Shown piece after piece: positions 7,733 through 15,097 of a stretch of DNA of 64,000 nucleotides. Origin of the DNA: DAHUXN01 sp963729815 (GTDB lineage: Bacteria > Acidobacteriota > Terriglobia > Acidiferrales > UBA7541); the NCBI GenBank assembly GCA_963729815.1, contig CAVSPU010000004.1, positions 806,001 through 870,000 on the forward strand, read 5' to 3'. The position numbers and the translations under genes are program-made. Position 1 is the stretch's first letter. Every line of letters starts with the position of its first letter. The notes under the pieces are model-generated. The model worked only from the letters and a program-made list of their open reading frames with translations, was not told where the DNA came from and made no database searches.

Positions 7733-10423
7733 ATGAACTGGCTCGCTCAATTTTCGCGGCGGCTCTCGATGCTGTTTCACCGCTCGCAATTCGATCGCGA
7801 ACTCGACGAAGAAATGCGCCTGCACGTCGAATTACGTGAAAAAGAATTGCGTGAAAAAGAATTGTGTGAAAAAGAACACAGCGAGAACGGACTTTCGCCC
7901 GAGGAGGCGCACGTGACCGCACGAAAAGGTTTTGGGAATTCGCTCGCGCTGCGTGAAGTGAGCCATGAGAGCTGGGGCTGGGCCTGGCTCGAGCATCTGG
8001 CGCAGGACTTGCGTTTCGCCTTCCGCATGTTCGCGAAAAATCCCGGCTTCATGGCCATCGCTGTGCTCACTCTCGCGCTCGGTATCGGCGCCAACACCGC
8101 GATTTTTTCCTTTGTGTATGGAGTGCTGCTGCAACCGCTGCCATACCAAAATCCCTCGCAGCTCATTGTGCTGAACGAAACGACACCGAAGGTCGGCTCG
8201 GTCAGCGTGTCGTATCCGAATTTTCTCGACTGGCGAACGCAGAGCCATGCATTTTCCCAAATGGCCGCTGTCCACAGTGTGGGCTTCAATCTCGCTGGCG
8301 TCAGCCAGCCGGAAAGCATCAGCGGCGACGCGGTCTCGCCGAATTTCCTTTCCATGATGGGCGTGCGTCCGTTCCTCGGGCGTGACTTCGACCCGTCCGA
8401 AGAAAAACCCGGCGCTGCGCCGGTTGTGCTGCTGAGCTATCAACTTTGGCAGTCGCATTTCGCAGGAGACCGCAACGCCATCGGCCGCACCATCACACTC
8501 GATGGCCGCAGCTTCACGATTGTCGGCATTCTGCCGCCGAATTACCGCGCTCCTGACAAGACCGACGTGCTCGAGCCGATTGGCACCTGGGCAACAAGCA
8601 ATCCGGAAGCGACGGACAGGGGCGACCGCGGTGACATGGCCGTGATCGGCAGGCTCGCGCCGGAAGAGACTCTCGCGCGAGCGCACACGGAAATGCAGGG
8701 CATCGCAGCACAGCTGGCGGCGGAATATCCGGCGAGCAATGATCAATTCGGCGTCGCTCTTCAGTCGATTCGCGACGCGTTCGTTGGAGATGTGCGGCCG
8801 GCGGTTCTGGTGCTTTTCGCCGCGGTCATGTTTGTGCTGCTGATTGCGTGCGCGAATGTAGCCAATTTGTTTTTGGTTCGCGGCGCGGCCCGCACGAAGG
8901 AAATCGCATTGCGCACTGCCTTCGGCGCCAGCCGCAGCCGCATCATTCGCCAAATGCTGACGGAGAGCTTTGCCCTGGCGCTGCTCGGCGGCGTCCTGGG
9001 CCTCGTTTTTGCGATTGGCGGAATTCATGCGATGACGCGGTTGATTCCGATGGACATGCTTTCGGGCGCCGTCGTGAATCTTAACAGCGCGGTTCTTCTC
9101 TTCGCGGGGGGCGTCGTGGTGCTGGCGGCATTTATTTTCGGTCTCGCGCCGGCGCTGCATGCGACGAAGCCCGATATTCAGACGGAGTTGAAAGAAGGCG
9201 GAAGAACGGCAAGCGCCGGCGCACCTCAGAATCGCTTGCGTGGCGTCCTCGCGATTGCCGAGATTTCTCTCGCGCTGATTCTCCTCGTTGGCGCGGGATT
9301 GATGATGAAAAGTCTCTACAACCTGATGAACGTGAACCCCGGATTTCGTCCCGATCGCGTGCTGACGATGGAAATGGATTTGCGCACGCAGCAATATTCG
9401 AAAGACCCGGCCATCCTCAATTTCTGGCAGCAAACGCTCGACCGCGTGCGCGCATTGCCCGGCGTGGAGAGCGCTGCGGTGGGAACCGTAGTTCCACTCA
9501 CGGACAGTCACAGCCGCGGTGACATCACGATTGAAGGCATGCCGCTGCCAAGGCCGGGAGATTTTCCGCATCCGGACTACCATGACGTCAGCTCGGAATA
9601 CGTCCGCACGCTCGGAATACCATTGCTGCGCGGCCGCACTTTCACTGATGCGGATAATGAAAGTTCTCAGCTCGTCGGGATGATCAATCAAAAACTTGCG
9701 CGGCAATATTTTCCGAACGAAGATCCCGTCGGAAAAAGATTCATGTTCGGCCATCCCGATGCCACCGGAAAAAAACCGCCGAAATGGATCACCATTGTCG
9801 GCGAGGTCGGCGACACTAAACTCTACGGGCTCGCGAATCCCGCGCGGCTCGAGGTGTACGTGCCATTTCGGCAGGATGCGAGTAGCGACATGAATCTGCT
9901 GGTGAAATCGGCGGTGGATCCGACGGCGCTAATTTCATCGATTCGCGCCGTGGTGGGGTCGATTGATAGAGATCAGCCCATCTTCGCGATTTCCACGATG
10001 AATCAGTTGCGGAACGATTCGATCCGCACGCGGCGCATTACGCTCATCCTGTTGGGAGCATTCAGCGGGCTGGCGCTGATTCTCGCGGCCATTGGAATCT
10101 ACGGGGTGATTTCGTACTCCGTCGCGCAGCGCACGCACGAAATTGGAATACGCATGGCGCTGGGCGCGCAGCGCGGAGACGTATTGCGCATGGTACTGAA
10201 ACAGGGAGTGAGAATCGCGCTCGCTGGAGTCGCGATCGGCTTCGCGGTATCGATCGGCCTGACGCGTTTGATGTCGAGTTTGCTTTTTTCGGTGGGCGCA
10301 GACGATCCCGCGACGTTCGCGGGGGCGGCTGTTTTGCTGGCGCTGGTTGCGTTGCTGGCTTGCTACATTCCCGCGCGGCGCGCGTTGCGCGTCGATCCGG
10401 TGATCGCGCTGCGCTACGAATAA
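7733..10423 (+). CDS. ADOP-type permease (MacB/FtsX-like), second copy
   Basis: An 896-aa paralogue of the preceding gene with the same architecture: charged N-terminal helix with REKEL repeats (about 34-48), first transmembrane helix (NPGFMAIAVLTLALGIGANTA), MacB-like periplasmic core, central FtsX helices (VLFAAVMFVLLIACANVANL), second periplasmic domain, and C-terminal FtsX set ending YIPARRALRVDPVIALRYE. The first ~260 bases after the start region (7787-8050) are about 95% identical to 5024-5286 by eye, whereas the periplasmic domains have diverged widely. This suggests duplication with later gene conversion at the 5' end. It is probably part of the padR transcript. The substrate is unknown. 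Confidence 0.93.
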   Translation: MNWLAQFSRRLSMLFHRSQFDRELDEEMRLHVELREKELREKELCEKEHSENGLSPEEAHVTARKGFGNSLALREVSHESWGWAWLEHLAQDLRFAFRMFAKNPGFMAIAVLTLALGIGANTAIFSFVYGVLLQPLPYQNPSQLIVLNETTPKVGSVSVSYPNFLDWRTQSHAFSQMAAVHSVGFNLAGVSQPESISGDAVSPNFLSMMGVRPFLGRDFDPSEEKPGAAPVVLLSYQLWQSHFAGDRNAIGRTITLDGRSFTIVGILPPNYRAPDKTDVLEPIGTWATSNPEATDRGDRGDMAVIGRLAPEETLARAHTEMQGIAAQLAAEYPASNDQFGVALQSIRDAFVGDVRPAVLVLFAAVMFVLLIACANVANLFLVRGAARTKEIALRTAFGASRSRIIRQMLTESFALALLGGVLGLVFAIGGIHAMTRLIPMDMLSGAVVNLNSAVLLFAGGVVVLAAFIFGLAPALHATKPDIQTELKEGGRTASAGAPQNRLRGVLAIAEISLALILLVGAGLMMKSLYNLMNVNPGFRPDRVLTMEMDLRTQQYSKDPAILNFWQQTLDRVRALPGVESAAVGTVVPLTDSHSRGDITIEGMPLPRPGDFPHPDYHDVSSEYVRTLGIPLLRGRTFTDADNESSQLVGMINQKLARQYFPNEDPVGKRFMFGHPDATGKKPPKWITIVGEVGDTKLYGLANPARLEVYVPFRQDASSDMNLLVKSAVDPTALISSIRAVVGSIDRDQPIFAISTMNQLRNDSIRTRRITLILLGAFSGLALILAAIGIYGVISYSVAQRTHEIGIRMALGAQRGDVLRMVLKQGVRIALAGVAIGFAVSIGLTRLMSSLLFSVGADDPATFAGAAVLLALVALLACYIPARRALRVDPVIALRYE
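7829..7873 (+). repeat. In-frame 15-bp x3 tandem repeat in ADOP gene 2
   Basis: This is the counterpart of the array at 5066-5110. The third unit has one substitution that changes Arg to Cys (ELCEK). It supports either common ancestry or conversion of the two 5' ends. Confidence 0.85.
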
Positions 10424-10453
10424 TTCCGCGGAATGCGGCGAAAAATCGGACGG

Positions 10454-10834
10454 CTAGCGAATTCCGAGTTTTTCGATGATACGCGTCACTTCGGCGGCAG
10501 GGACGTCGTACAATTCGTGTTCATCTTCCTGTTCGAGGCGCTCGCGCAAATATTCGGCGGCGATGAAACTGGCTTCGCGGTCGGTGAGATTGCGCTTGCA
10601 GCGATCCATGAAATCCATGAAGGCCATATGCGCGAGGCCGAGCACGATGCCTTTGCCATCCACATAAAATTTGCAATCGATGGTGTCGGAATGGCGCGTA
10701 GCGATGCCATTCCAGGTGTGCGAAAAGCGCACGCGATAGACGACATCGGTCATTTTGGATGCGACTTCGAACGGCCTGACGAAGTCGCTCATCATGCCGC
10801 GATTGGGAATGCGCGTTACGGCTCCCGTGCTCAT
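10454..10834 (-). CDS. Conserved hypothetical protein
   Basis: A 126-aa soluble protein of unknown function. The start at 10834 (MSTGAVTRIP) is chosen because GAGGAAAAAG lies just upstream; longer in-frame extensions have the composition of non-coding sequence. The central part (VYRVRFSHTWNG, CKFYVDGKGIVLGLAHMAFMDFMDRC) suggests an alpha/beta fold, followed by an acidic helix (YLRERLEQEDEHELYDV). I recognise no catalytic motif. It lies 82 bases downstream of the aminotransferase gene on the same strand. That spacer carries a GC-rich repeat-like sequence, so co-transcription is possible but uncertain. Confidence 0.65.
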   Translation of the reverse strand: MSTGAVTRIPNRGMMSDFVRPFEVASKMTDVVYRVRFSHTWNGIATRHSDTIDCKFYVDGKGIVLGLAHMAFMDFMDRCKRNLTDREASFIAAEYLRERLEQEDEHELYDVPAAEVTRIIEKLGIR

Positions 10835-10916
10835 CTTTTCTTTTTCCTCGTTCCCTTTTCCTTTTTCCTTAACAAGACTTCTGGCCGGCCTGAAGGCTGG
10901 CGCTACAAAACAACGG

Positions 10917-12125
10917 TTACTTGTGCACGGCGACGGCGGCATGCGCATCGGCATAGCTGCGAATCGCAGCGCCCACGCCTGCGCCTGCCTGCAGACGGAA
11001 ATTCTGATCAAGCAAACACTTTTCCAGCGCGGCGAGGAAAAGCAGCACGTTATTTTTCTGACAGCCGTAGCCCATCAGGCCGACGCGCCAGAGTTTACCC
11101 TTGATGGGGCCGAAGCCGCCGCCGATTTCGATATTGAATTCGTCGAGCAATTGGTTGCGCAGCTTGCCGTCTTCGATTCCCTGCGGAACTTTGATGCCGG
11201 TGACAGTGACCTGGCGATCTTTGGGATTTTCGACGAACATTTCAAGGCCCATGGCTTCGAGGCCGGCGACCAACGCGTCGCGATTTTCGGCATGCCGCGC
11301 CCAGCGCGCCTCAAGCCCTTCTTCGAGAACCAAACGCAACGCTTCGCGCAAGGCGAAGACGAGAGAGATGGGAGCAGTGTGATGATAGGTGCGCTCCTTG
11401 CCCCAATAATTCATGGTGGTGGTCAAATCGAAATACCAGCTCTGCACCGGCGTCTTACGCGCGCGGAGAACATCTTCGCAGCGCGGGCTGACGGTGATCG
11501 GGGCCATGCCCGGAGGGGCGCTGAGAGCTTTTTGCGAGCCGCTGAAGCAGATGTCGATTTTTGTTTTGTCGACGTTGATGGGCATGCCCGCGAGAGTGGA
11601 AACTGTGTCGACGACAAGCAACGCGCCGAGTTCATCGGCAACTTTGCGCATGTTATCGAGATTCGTGACGACGGCGGTGGAGCTTTCGCCGTGAGTGACG
11701 CCGACGATTTTGATTTTCTTGCCTTTGCCAGCGCGGCGAACGTCCTCGGGATCGCACGGCTTGCCGTAGGGCGCCTCGACGCGAATAATTTTCGCCGCGG
11801 TGCGCTCAGCAATAATGGCCATGCGCTCGCTGAAGACGCCATTGACGCAGATGATGGCTTCATCGCCCGCTTCGAGCGGATTGAAAACGGCGGCCTCGAT
11901 GCCGCCCGAGCCGGAAGCAGAGATCGGAAATGTGAGGCGATTTTGCGTCTGAAAAACCTGGCGCAACTGGACCTGGACGTCGCCCATCATTTCGAGGAAC
12001 CAGGGATCGAGATGGCCAACGATCGGAGTCGACATGGCGCGATAGACGCGCGGGTCGATCTGGGAGGGGCCAGGGGTCAGCATCAAGCGATTCGGGGGAA
12101 GCAGTTCACCAATCGGCGAGTTCAT
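10917..12125 (-). CDS. Class V PLP aminotransferase (alanine-glyoxylate / serine-pyruvate type)
   Basis: A 402-aa PLP enzyme of the AGXT/PucG branch of fold type I class V aminotransferases. The N-terminal LMLTPGPSQIDPRV is the family signature. SGSGGIEAAVFNPL forms the phosphate-binding region, VVDTVSTLAG carries the Asp that contacts the PLP pyridine nitrogen, and SGSQKALSAPPG holds the Schiff-base Lys. The C-terminal small domain follows (FNIEIGGGFGPIKGKLWRVGLMGYG). The length is usual for the family. The enzyme likely transfers the amino group of alanine, serine or aspartate to glyoxylate or pyruvate; the exact substrate cannot be read from the sequence. The ATG at 12125 has no strong ribosome site. 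Confidence 0.9.
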   Translation of the reverse strand: MNSPIGELLPPNRLMLTPGPSQIDPRVYRAMSTPIVGHLDPWFLEMMGDVQVQLRQVFQTQNRLTFPISASGSGGIEAAVFNPLEAGDEAIICVNGVFSERMAIIAERTAAKIIRVEAPYGKPCDPEDVRRAGKGKKIKIVGVTHGESSTAVVTNLDNMRKVADELGALLVVDTVSTLAGMPINVDKTKIDICFSGSQKALSAPPGMAPITVSPRCEDVLRARKTPVQSWYFDLTTTMNYWGKERTYHHTAPISLVFALREALRLVLEEGLEARWARHAENRDALVAGLEAMGLEMFVENPKDRQVTVTGIKVPQGIEDGKLRNQLLDEFNIEIGGGFGPIKGKLWRVGLMGYGCQKNNVLLFLAALEKCLLDQNFRLQAGAGVGAAIRSYADAHAAVAVHK

Positions 12126-12390
12126 CGTTTATCCTCACTGCGCGTGCTTGCCTGTGAATGAGTGCGTCTGTGGCCGGGAGCCGTGCGGTTGCATTGGCAG
12201 GCAGGCGCTCGGAAATGTACCTGGCGCCCGGTCGCAAAGCAGTAGTCTCTCGAATTTGGGTACCCCTGGTCAACATCCAAAATGGACTGCGGGGCAGCGA
12301 GGCCAGCGGCGCGGTAGTACGGGCTCTCTGAGGCGCGATTGAAATGGCCGTGGGAAAAGAACCGTGTGCCCATCGATTCGAGCGGGGCGC

Positions 12391-12512
12391 GAGTGTCTGA
12401 AAACGGACAAGAGGCCAAAAATAATGGCGAAAAAACTCGATTAGAAATGCCTCCGATTCTTTGTTTTGTGTGAGTTGCATGGCGTTCTTATTTCCCATAG
12501 AAACTCGATTAG
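12391..12512. repeat. Dispersed intergenic repeat, copy A
   Basis: This block shares with 12621-12739 a GTGTCYGAAA start, an AT-rich middle, a CGATTAGAA motif, an identical core (TTTGTTTTGTGTGAGTTGCAT, read in part) and a terminal CGATTAG. On the minus strand both copies begin ATGCAACTCACACAAAACAAA (reading MQLTQNK). It sits in the 900-base gene-poor stretch 12126-13026, where I see no other gene. Confidence 0.6.
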
Positions 12513-12620
12513 CCAAAGGCGGTGGCCCTTCGACTGCGCCCGCTAAGGCGGGCAAGCTCAGGGCAAGGTAGTGGCGAGCCGGCCAAACCAGACGCGCGGC
12601 GCAATGAGAGTGGGAGGCAA

Positions 12621-12739
12621 GTGTCCGAAATCGCAAAGTTTTTCAAAAAATCGAAAGAATCAGCGATTAGAACGACCTCCCGTTGTTTGTTTTGTGTGAG
12701 TTGCATCGAGTTCTAATTCTTCATAGATTAAGCGATTAG
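12621..12739. repeat. Dispersed intergenic repeat, copy B
   Basis: Second copy of the element at 12391-12512, in the same orientation about 230 bases away. Between the copies lies a GC-rich segment of Pro/Ala-type low-complexity sequence. The shared minus-strand MQLTQNK reading could be a leader peptide, but the downstream reading frames differ in sequence, so a coding role is unproven. Confidence 0.6.
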
Positions 12740-12802
12740 AATCCCCGCCACGGCGGGCAAGCTCCCACGCGCCCGCCACGGCAGGCAGGCATAAAAAGCG
12801 AA

Positions 12803-12824
12803 AAGGCCACGTCGCCGTGGCCTT
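12803..12824 (-). terminator. Rho-independent terminator (minus strand)
   Basis: AAGGCCACG-TCGC-CGTGGCCTT is a perfect 9-bp stem with a tetraloop. Read on the minus strand it is followed by TTTTCGCTTTTT, a U-rich tail. It lies about 200 bases downstream of the small minus-strand gene at 13027-13269, which it may serve. Confidence 0.7.
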
Positions 12825-13026
12825 GCACTCTTCTAGCGCACTGTCCGCAGCCTGGATTTTCCAGGCCGCTATGTCCTGTGTACCATAGAGTTAACCAGAT
12901 GTCAAGGAAAAACCGGGGTAGGCTTATACCAAGGGGAAAACTGCTACACCTGGGCAAGTGTACGAGGACCCCAAACCCCCGTCAGATGTATGCCGGGCAT
13001 GTCCCCGGAAGTCGGTTAACGGAGTC

Positions 13027-13269
13027 CTACGCCGGTCGCAGGCACTGCTGATGCCAGATTCCGGGAATACCTTCAAGGTTATAAAGTTGGTCGCCACCAT
13101 GATAGAACCCGACCTTTTCAACAATCGCCACTCTATCGGCATACGCAACTTGCTCGGGTAGAAGTTTGTGATGAAACTTCCATGTCGCGAGAAAGTTTTC
13201 AAGAAATTCTCGATCTGCTATTCGGACTTTGGAGCCTATTGGGAAAGTCGCTGTATAGAGATCCTTCAT
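13027..13269 (-). CDS. Small hypothetical protein with SH3/KOW-like C-terminus
   Basis: An 80-aa product. The first half has a PIGSKVRIADREFL strand-turn pattern, and the second half (VGFYHGGDQLYNLEGIPGIWHQQCL) looks like the small beta-barrel ending of many short conserved hypotheticals. Two tandem ATGs occur (13272 and 13269); AAGG upstream fits the second. It lies in a lower-GC patch with another small minus-strand gene (13398-13721), and a terminator is found downstream at 12803-12824. No function can be assigned. The base composition and isolated setting hint at acquisition from outside. Confidence 0.6.
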   Translation of the reverse strand: MKDLYTATFPIGSKVRIADREFLENFLATWKFHHKLLPEQVAYADRVAIVEKVGFYHGGDQLYNLEGIPGIWHQQCLRPA

Positions 13270-13397
13270 CATTGAACCTTGATTGTGATTCTTATTTTGG
13301 CGTCTTCACAAACTTTGTTGGACCGATTGGTGCTGGTTCTTTGAGTTAGAACTGAACCGCTTCACCGCTCGTTTTTGCCCCGTTCGAATCTGTTCGG

Positions 13398-13721
13398 CTA
13401 AGATTCTGGGGCTGAGCCAGTTGAGGCAGGACGTCTCATGCGTGTCATTACGGAAAGAACGACGAACCACACAACGGCATAAAACAAAACACCGGAGCAC
13501 TGGAATACGATCCCCCAGAGTGGAGCGCCCTTCCCGGTATGCACGCCCTTCGGGTAAATAGTCTGTGCGATGAGTGCCGCAGGTACAGATAGTGCATCTG
13601 TGATTTCATCGCGGGCATGACTATAAGGAAGTTTAGTTGCACAGAAGCTGATTAAACCGACACTCGTTGCGCCAAGAACTAGGCCAAGTAGTATCCGTCC
13701 TCGAAGCTTCGATTTGTACAT
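13398..13721 (-). CDS. Small two-helix membrane protein
   Basis: A 107-aa product beginning MYKSKLRGRI. A hydrophobic helix spans about residues 9-28 (ILLGLVLGATSVGLISFCAT), an extracytoplasmic loop contains a conserved-looking PKGVHTGKGAPLWG segment, and a second helix spans about 75-95 (SGVLFYAVVWFVVLSVM). The start 13721 is preferred because GAGGGGA lies upstream; the in-frame ATG at 13736 overlaps that ribosome site. I do not recognise the family. The codon choice is more AT-rich than the neighbours, consistent with a horizontally acquired small gene. Confidence 0.6.
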   Translation of the reverse strand: MYKSKLRGRILLGLVLGATSVGLISFCATKLPYSHARDEITDALSVPAALIAQTIYPKGVHTGKGAPLWGIVFQCSGVLFYAVVWFVVLSVMTRMRRPASTGSAPES

Positions 13722-14009
13722 GGCCGTTCCCCTCATTGAGGTTGCTTCCGCGGTTGGAGCGGCAGTGGTGGTGGGCTTGCGGCTTGTTCGGCTTGTTGCG
13801 CAGCCTCATCGTTCCACAACGTGAGTCGTCCTCCTTGAGATTCGCAATTAGGTCGTCATCATACCTGCCGTCTCTGAGCAACGCCAAGTTCCAATTAGCT
13901 AGGATTGGCGGACACTGCCCACTACCGTAACAAGGCTGCTCGTGTCGATCAGAATGGGAAGGCGTGATGTGGCGTTATTTCCCTATGGATTGGCGTATGT
14001 CGCGGCGCA

Positions 14010-14063
14010 GGTCAGTTTGAATTTTGACTCCTTGTGTCCCGATCAAGAAAATTCAAACTGACC
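14010..14063. repeat. 16-bp perfect inverted repeat (hairpin or element end)
   Basis: GGTCAGTTTGAATTTT (14010-14025) and its exact reverse complement (14048-14063) flank 22 bases. Neither arm is followed by a U-tract that would make a typical terminator. The arms resemble terminal repeats of insertion sequences brought together, so a MITE or excision scar is possible. The surrounding 13740-14300 stretch contains no gene I can support; its second half is a purine-rich, imperfectly repetitive sequence. Confidence 0.55.
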
Positions 14064-14306
14064 CATTGCCTATACCTAGAGGTGTAGTCCTATTGCCGAA
14101 AACGGGGTGTGCGGTTATGGTATGACGAGGCGGAGGCTGTCGCGACGGCGTAGCGGGACTTGGTGGAGCGAAGCCGCAATAAGGATTTGGCGAGACAGGG
14201 CTGCGGAGAAGATTCGCGGAGCAAGGCGGCAGAGATTTTGCGGGGCGAGGCGGAGGTTGTAACGAAGCCAGGGCGAGGAACTGGCGGAACGAGATCGAGG
14301 TGAGGA

Positions 14307-14669
14307 ATGGCGGAGAGGACTTCGAATCCAGGCGGCGCGGGCGATGCGGCGGGGCAAGGCGCGGAGAGGCGCATCGCGCAACGGCACCTGATCGTGGCGC
14401 TGGCGGATGTGACGGAGATACGCTCCGGCGAGCGAATCACGGCGCAAACGACGCAATTGAGCGCGACCGGCTGTTACATGGGCGCGATGAACACGTTCGC
14501 GGAAGGAACCGAAGTGCGCGTGAAGCTGACCAAGGGCGGCCAGACGTTTCAGACGAACGGGCGCGTGCAGAACGTCCACGCGGAATTTGGAATGGGAATC
14601 GTGTTTGAAAACGTGCCGGCCGAGCAGCAGCGCGTCCTTGATGGCTGGCTGGCGGAACCGCAGCATTAA
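14307..14669 (+). CDS. PilZ domain protein
   Basis: A 120-aa, single-domain PilZ-type protein. An N-terminal disordered Gly/Ala stretch is followed by EIRSGERITAQTTQLSATGCYMG, in which the [DN]xSxxG-like motif appears as QLSATGCY, then a beta-barrel with VRVKLTKGGQTF and MGIVFENVPAEQQRVLDGWL. The usual RxxxR c-di-GMP arm may be the RRIAQRH at 21-27. GAGGTGAGG lies just before the ATG. It probably binds c-di-GMP or is a degenerate PilZ adaptor. It is monocistronic; the downstream 430 bases hold only a palindrome. Confidence 0.8.
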   Translation: MAERTSNPGGAGDAAGQGAERRIAQRHLIVALADVTEIRSGERITAQTTQLSATGCYMGAMNTFAEGTEVRVKLTKGGQTFQTNGRVQNVHAEFGMGIVFENVPAEQQRVLDGWLAEPQH

Positions 14670-14849
14670 TCTACCGAGGCGAATTGCCGGGCAAAACTAC
14701 CGGAGCGCCATCCACGCAAAACGACCAGGGCAAGAAAAGCTTAACTCGTGTTGCATTTCCGAAATTCGGGTTACGTGAGTTTGGAGTGCCACACACCATA
14801 CCTCACCATACCTCAGGGGCTGAAGCCCCTTTTCTTCCGAGGCTTGAAC

Positions 14850-14869
14850 GGCACGGTTAAAACCGTGCC
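14850..14869. repeat. Intergenic palindrome (REP-like)
   Basis: GGCACGGTT-AA-AACCGTGCC is a 9+9 palindrome within the stretch 14670-15097, where no gene is seen. Sequences of this kind (GGCACGG...CCGTGCC) recur between genes of many Acidobacteria. It has no U-tail. Confidence 0.5.
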
Positions 14870-15097
14870 CTGACACGGCCATGTGCACTCTCTTCTGTAA
14901 CACGACACTAGAGAACGCGCGAAGTGCGCCCGGGCGATTGAAAAAACGACGCCGGAGAGAAAAAAGGCGAGTATGATGCCGTGCGCCGAAACACTATCCG
15001 GGGGTGCCCCATGCGATCCAACAAAAATGCGGCGGACGACGCAAGACAAGTCACTGCAGGAGAACGAGCGCGAAAGTCACAAATATCCGGAGAACGA

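Noticed and set aside
5066..7873. Repeat arrays as possible CRISPR
   Set aside because: Repeats are tandem without spacers and lie in frame inside coding sequence or directly abut each other.
7832..9754. 640-codon minus-strand frame opposite the second ADOP gene
   Set aside because: Low-complexity Arg/His composition, no ribosome site, and the opposite strand encodes a clear permease.
10755..12161. 468-codon plus-strand frame opposite the aminotransferase
   Set aside because: No recognisable domain; the minus strand has the class V aminotransferase signatures.
12106..12636. 176-codon minus-strand frame upstream of the aminotransferase
   Set aside because: It runs through the dispersed repeat and a low-complexity spacer, and its sequence does not continue between the two repeat copies; not supported as a gene.
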